Source: Clostridia bacterium (GTDB taxonomy: Bacteria; Bacillota_A; Clostridia; Christensenellales; Aristaeellaceae). Taken from it: DNA of 29,069 bases. A program made the position numbers and the translations under genes. Shown piece after piece: positions 27,090 through 29,069 of this stretch (its first letter is position 1; each line of letters opens with the position of its first letter). The notes beneath the pieces are model-generated. The model was not told the DNA's origin and made no database searches. It saw only the letters and a program-made list of their open reading frames with translations. The DNA lies in contig JAFXMP010000165.1 of NCBI GenBank assembly GCA_017530275.1, forward strand, positions 1 to 29,069. Reading direction: 5' to 3'.

Positions 27090-27983
27090 TTACGCCGCGC
27101 CCTTCTCAGCCTTCTGGGGGACGGGAACCTTCACGACTTCCACCTGTTCCGGTTCAACGGGCTTCACATCGCCCTTCTTGGCGGCAGGCTTCGATTCCTT
27201 TTTGGGTTCAGAACCCTGCGCGGGTTTGGCCTTTTCCTGCCGATAGTCCAGGCCATACACGCCGCCGGTCACGATACGGTGGCAAATGTCCATCAGGAGA
27301 GCGTGGACGAATCCAGTCTTGGAAACCTGAACCGTCAATTCCTTCCGGTTGCTGCGCTTCGTGTAGCACATCAGGAGATAGGCCACATCATGGTTGTTCA
27401 CCTTGTAGATGTTGGCTCCGTTGTCACCAGCCTTGAACATGAAGGCGTCGATTACCTTCTGCAAAGCCTTCACGATTTGCGTGTTGCTGGTGGGGGTTTC
27501 GCCCAGATTTTCCTTCCGGGCCAATTCCTTCATGTAGTAGGTGCTGGCAATCTGCTTGATTTCGGCGGCGCTCATGTTCAATTCCTTCGCCGCACGCAGG
27601 CACAGAAGCTGACCGAACTTTTCGACCTTATACGCCCAGAGCGTATCCAGCTCACAGAACCTGCAAAGCTTCACAAGGTCGATTTGCCGTTCCTTTTCGG
27701 AAACCTCAATGCCGACCTCAACGCCATCCTCACGGACGGTCTTATGCCGGAGAACAGGGAAGCTATACCGCGTCACGGCGGCAATCACGGGATTTTCGGC
27801 CTTCTTGAGTTCGCAGAACACCTCATGCTGCTTGACTTCCAGATACTCCGCTTCGCTCTCTTTCAGAGCAGCTTCAGCGGCGTTCATGCCTTTCAGGTCT
27901 TGTTTCCTGAAGGCTTCGTTCCATTCGCGGATGGAGCCATTGATTTCCGACTCAATCTGCGCAAGGCTTTTCTCGGATACCAT
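27090..27983 (-). CDS. Unknown, probably abundant protein with Lys/Pro/Val-rich tail
   Basis: 297 residues from ATG 27983 (AAAGGGG eight nt upstream). N-terminal 60 residues are coiled-coil-like, the middle (about 65-225) mixed alpha/beta with CELDTLWAYKVEKFGQLLC and NIYKVNNHDVAYLLMCYTKRSN, and the last 50 residues are low-complexity K/P/A/E/V. Codon use is strongly biased (GCC, AAG, CTG, GAG, TTC), as in the Ubl gene and unlike most neighbours, predicting high expression. Preceded by the long structured region 28002-28960. Family unknown. Confidence 0.75.
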   Translation of the reverse strand: MVSEKSLAQIESEINGSIREWNEAFRKQDLKGMNAAEAALKESEAEYLEVKQHEVFCELKKAENPVIAAVTRYSFPVLRHKTVREDGVEVGIEVSEKERQIDLVKLCRFCELDTLWAYKVEKFGQLLCLRAAKELNMSAAEIKQIASTYYMKELARKENLGETPTSNTQIVKALQKVIDAFMFKAGDNGANIYKVNNHDVAYLLMCYTKRSNRKELTVQVSKTGFVHALLMDICHRIVTGGVYGLDYRQEKAKPAQGSEPKKESKPAAKKGDVKPVEPEQVEVVKVPVPQKAEKGAA

Positions 27984-28001
27984 GGTCAGAACCCCTTTCA
28001 A

Positions 28002-28960
28002 TTCAATTTACAGGCCGAAGCCCATATGAAAGCGTCCCGGCTGTCCCATCAGGGGCAAAGACCGGGGCGCTCGATATATAGACTTCACGCCATGCGTGAA
28101 TTGTGCAAACATTATGTATCACTCGAATCTTAAACCCTCTATGATTGTCCGCTTCCGTGCATCCGTCCCGTTGGGATTTCAGCACAGCCCCAAGGAGGAT
28201 CACCCCTTGCTTTTCTCCATTCACCCTATCGTAATTTCTCGTTGAGAAACCACGGTACAAACGGGCTTCAAGAGAGGGCGCATCTGAATCATTTTGCGTT
28301 TCAGATTCTCATGCGTAGCCTATCACGCAAGCCGCGATTAGTTCACCAACCAGCTCAGGACTTCACGGTTGGGCTGTTGCTGTACTTACGCCCCAGCACG
28401 CCGCACGTCTACTCCGATACGACGCCCCATCAGGGGAACCAGGCGGCACATATATAGCCATGTGCAGCGTGGCGCTCAAATAGCGCTCATCGGTCGATTT
28501 GTGCTCATCAGAAACCCTTTGACTCTGCGTTATACAGGCTTGTCACTGTCAGCACCATAAAGGTGAACTGGCCGCATTAAAGGGAGGGCAAGGAAGGAGG
28601 AGCCTTACCCAACCCGAAGCACTCTAATAGAAGCCCCACGAAATCGCGCCTTTAGTTGATTGCTTGGATGTAGCACCTTCTCAAGCGACCCACATTCTAC
28701 ATTTTACGGATTCACCTTTTCAGGATGTTACCGACCCGCATTTGCGGGAACGTGGCGTTATCGCCTGAAAGAGTGTCCACATTCCACGGCTTTAGATGTC
28801 CGCGAAATATGGGGCTTTAGGCGTGTTTATTCTCACGCGGCAGCCTAAGAGCCTTAGCCGCTCTCACTCTTTGCTCCATCGGTTTATTCGAGTCACCCGA
28901 TGGTGTGACCTTCGCGCATATGCGCTATGTATCCATTGAACCCCTGAATTTTGGGGCTTT
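28002..28960 (-). ncRNA. About 950 nt of highly structured gene-free sequence; candidate giant RNA
   Basis: No accepted gene. Strong helices throughout: TTCACGC-CAT-GCGTGAA (28084-28100), CCCGG/CCGGG (about 28038-28070), GCACAT/ATGTGC (28446-28465), GCGCT/AGCGC (28472-28486), CCCGCA/TGCGGG (28735-28748), GGCG-TTAT-CGCC (28754-28765), CCATCGG/CCGATGG (28876-28903) and the palindrome GCGCATATGCGC near 28915. Length and density fit large phage RNAs of the GOLLD/ROOL kind, but no consensus match is claimed. It may also serve as the leader of the abundant-protein gene downstream. Confidence 0.5.
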
Positions 28961-28971
28961 ATGGCGTTTTT

Positions 28972-29069
28972 ACGGCTTGCCGTGGGCGTTGCCGCCGTGG
29001 GCGTGCCGTCCTGCCCTTCCGCTTGTAAAGCGTGGGCGTTGGGTGTAACGGCTTGCCGTGGGCGTTGCC
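28972..29069. repeat. Tandem repeat, unit about 76 nt, running off the window
   Basis: The 22-nt block ACGGCTTGCCGTGGGCGTTG+CC occurs at 28972-28993 and exactly again at 29048-29069, the last base of the window. Between them the core CGTGGGCGT recurs (28994-29004, 29030-29039). GC-rich, no ORF. The window ends precisely with the repeat block, as contigs broken at a repeat do. Possible origin, terminus or structured repeat. Confidence 0.7.

Noticed and set aside
27060..28133. 357-codon ORF on the plus strand
   Set aside because: Mirror of the codon-biased gene at 27090-27983; such bias creates long open frames on the opposite strand.
28003..28260. 85-codon minus-strand ORF
   Set aside because: Runs through dense hairpins, has no good binding site and no family resemblance.
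1..29069. CRISPR array
   Set aside because: No series of regularly spaced direct repeats; the only tandem repeat (28972-29069) has a different layout and contains sub-repeats.

Overview
Nature of the window. All protein genes I accept (37, one cut by the window edge) and all tRNA-like genes lie on the minus strand, so transcription runs from high to low coordinates. Genes are short, packed with ATGA-type overlaps, and preceded by AGGAGG-like ribosome binding sites. Most encode small proteins of unknown function, mixed with a tRNA array, a Thg1-type tRNA repair enzyme, an HNH nuclease, a GP88-like phage protein and two DUF5662 proteins. This suggests an accessory segment of a large phage (or phage-plasmid) of a Bacillota host. 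No structural, packaging or replication gene is present, so the assignment is inference.

Layout by coordinate. 1-2400: membrane proteins, an SPFH/prohibitin-like protein and a DUF5662 protein. 2420-3800: NifS/IscS-type cysteine desulfurase and a small HTH regulator. 3821-4264: structured RNA candidate closed by a 27-bp stem. 4320-6190: small proteins, two of them Cys-rich (one GP88-like). 6187-7019: gene-free, structured. 7020-9067: DUF5662 and Thg1. 9131-15211: tRNA array (Thr x2, Ser, Tyr, Ile2/Met, Lys, Leu, Ala, Pro and several aberrant tRNA-like genes) interleaved with an HNH protein, a putative ADP-ribosyltransferase, an ECF S component and structured gene-free RNA regions. 15215-16182: small SH3/KOW-like proteins. 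16193-18468: reverse transcriptase, a 377-nt structured spacer and a DUF6273-like protein. 18485-22257: a ubiquitin-like conjugation cassette (Ubl, E2-like, JAMM protease, E1/ThiF). 22258-22884: gene-free, structured. 22885-28000: a lectin-fold protein with the look of a diversity-generating-retroelement target, then small proteins and one long, probably abundant protein. 28002-28960: about 950 nt of highly structured gene-free sequence. 28972-29069: a tandem repeat running off the window.

How the parts may work together. The Ubl cassette has the PRTRC-like order C-B-A-ThiF, with intact JAMM and E1 signatures and a terminator-like hairpin after Ubl that would give excess Ubl. The tRNA array plus Thg1, with position-33 replacements in three tRNAs, fits a strategy of keeping translation running against tRNA-cleaving host defences. 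The gene-free regions are full of long helices; two share a hairpin with compensatory changes, and several lie beside tRNAs, the setting described for giant phage RNAs such as ROOL and GOLLD. Six otherwise different proteins end in a similar acidic-aromatic C-terminal tail.
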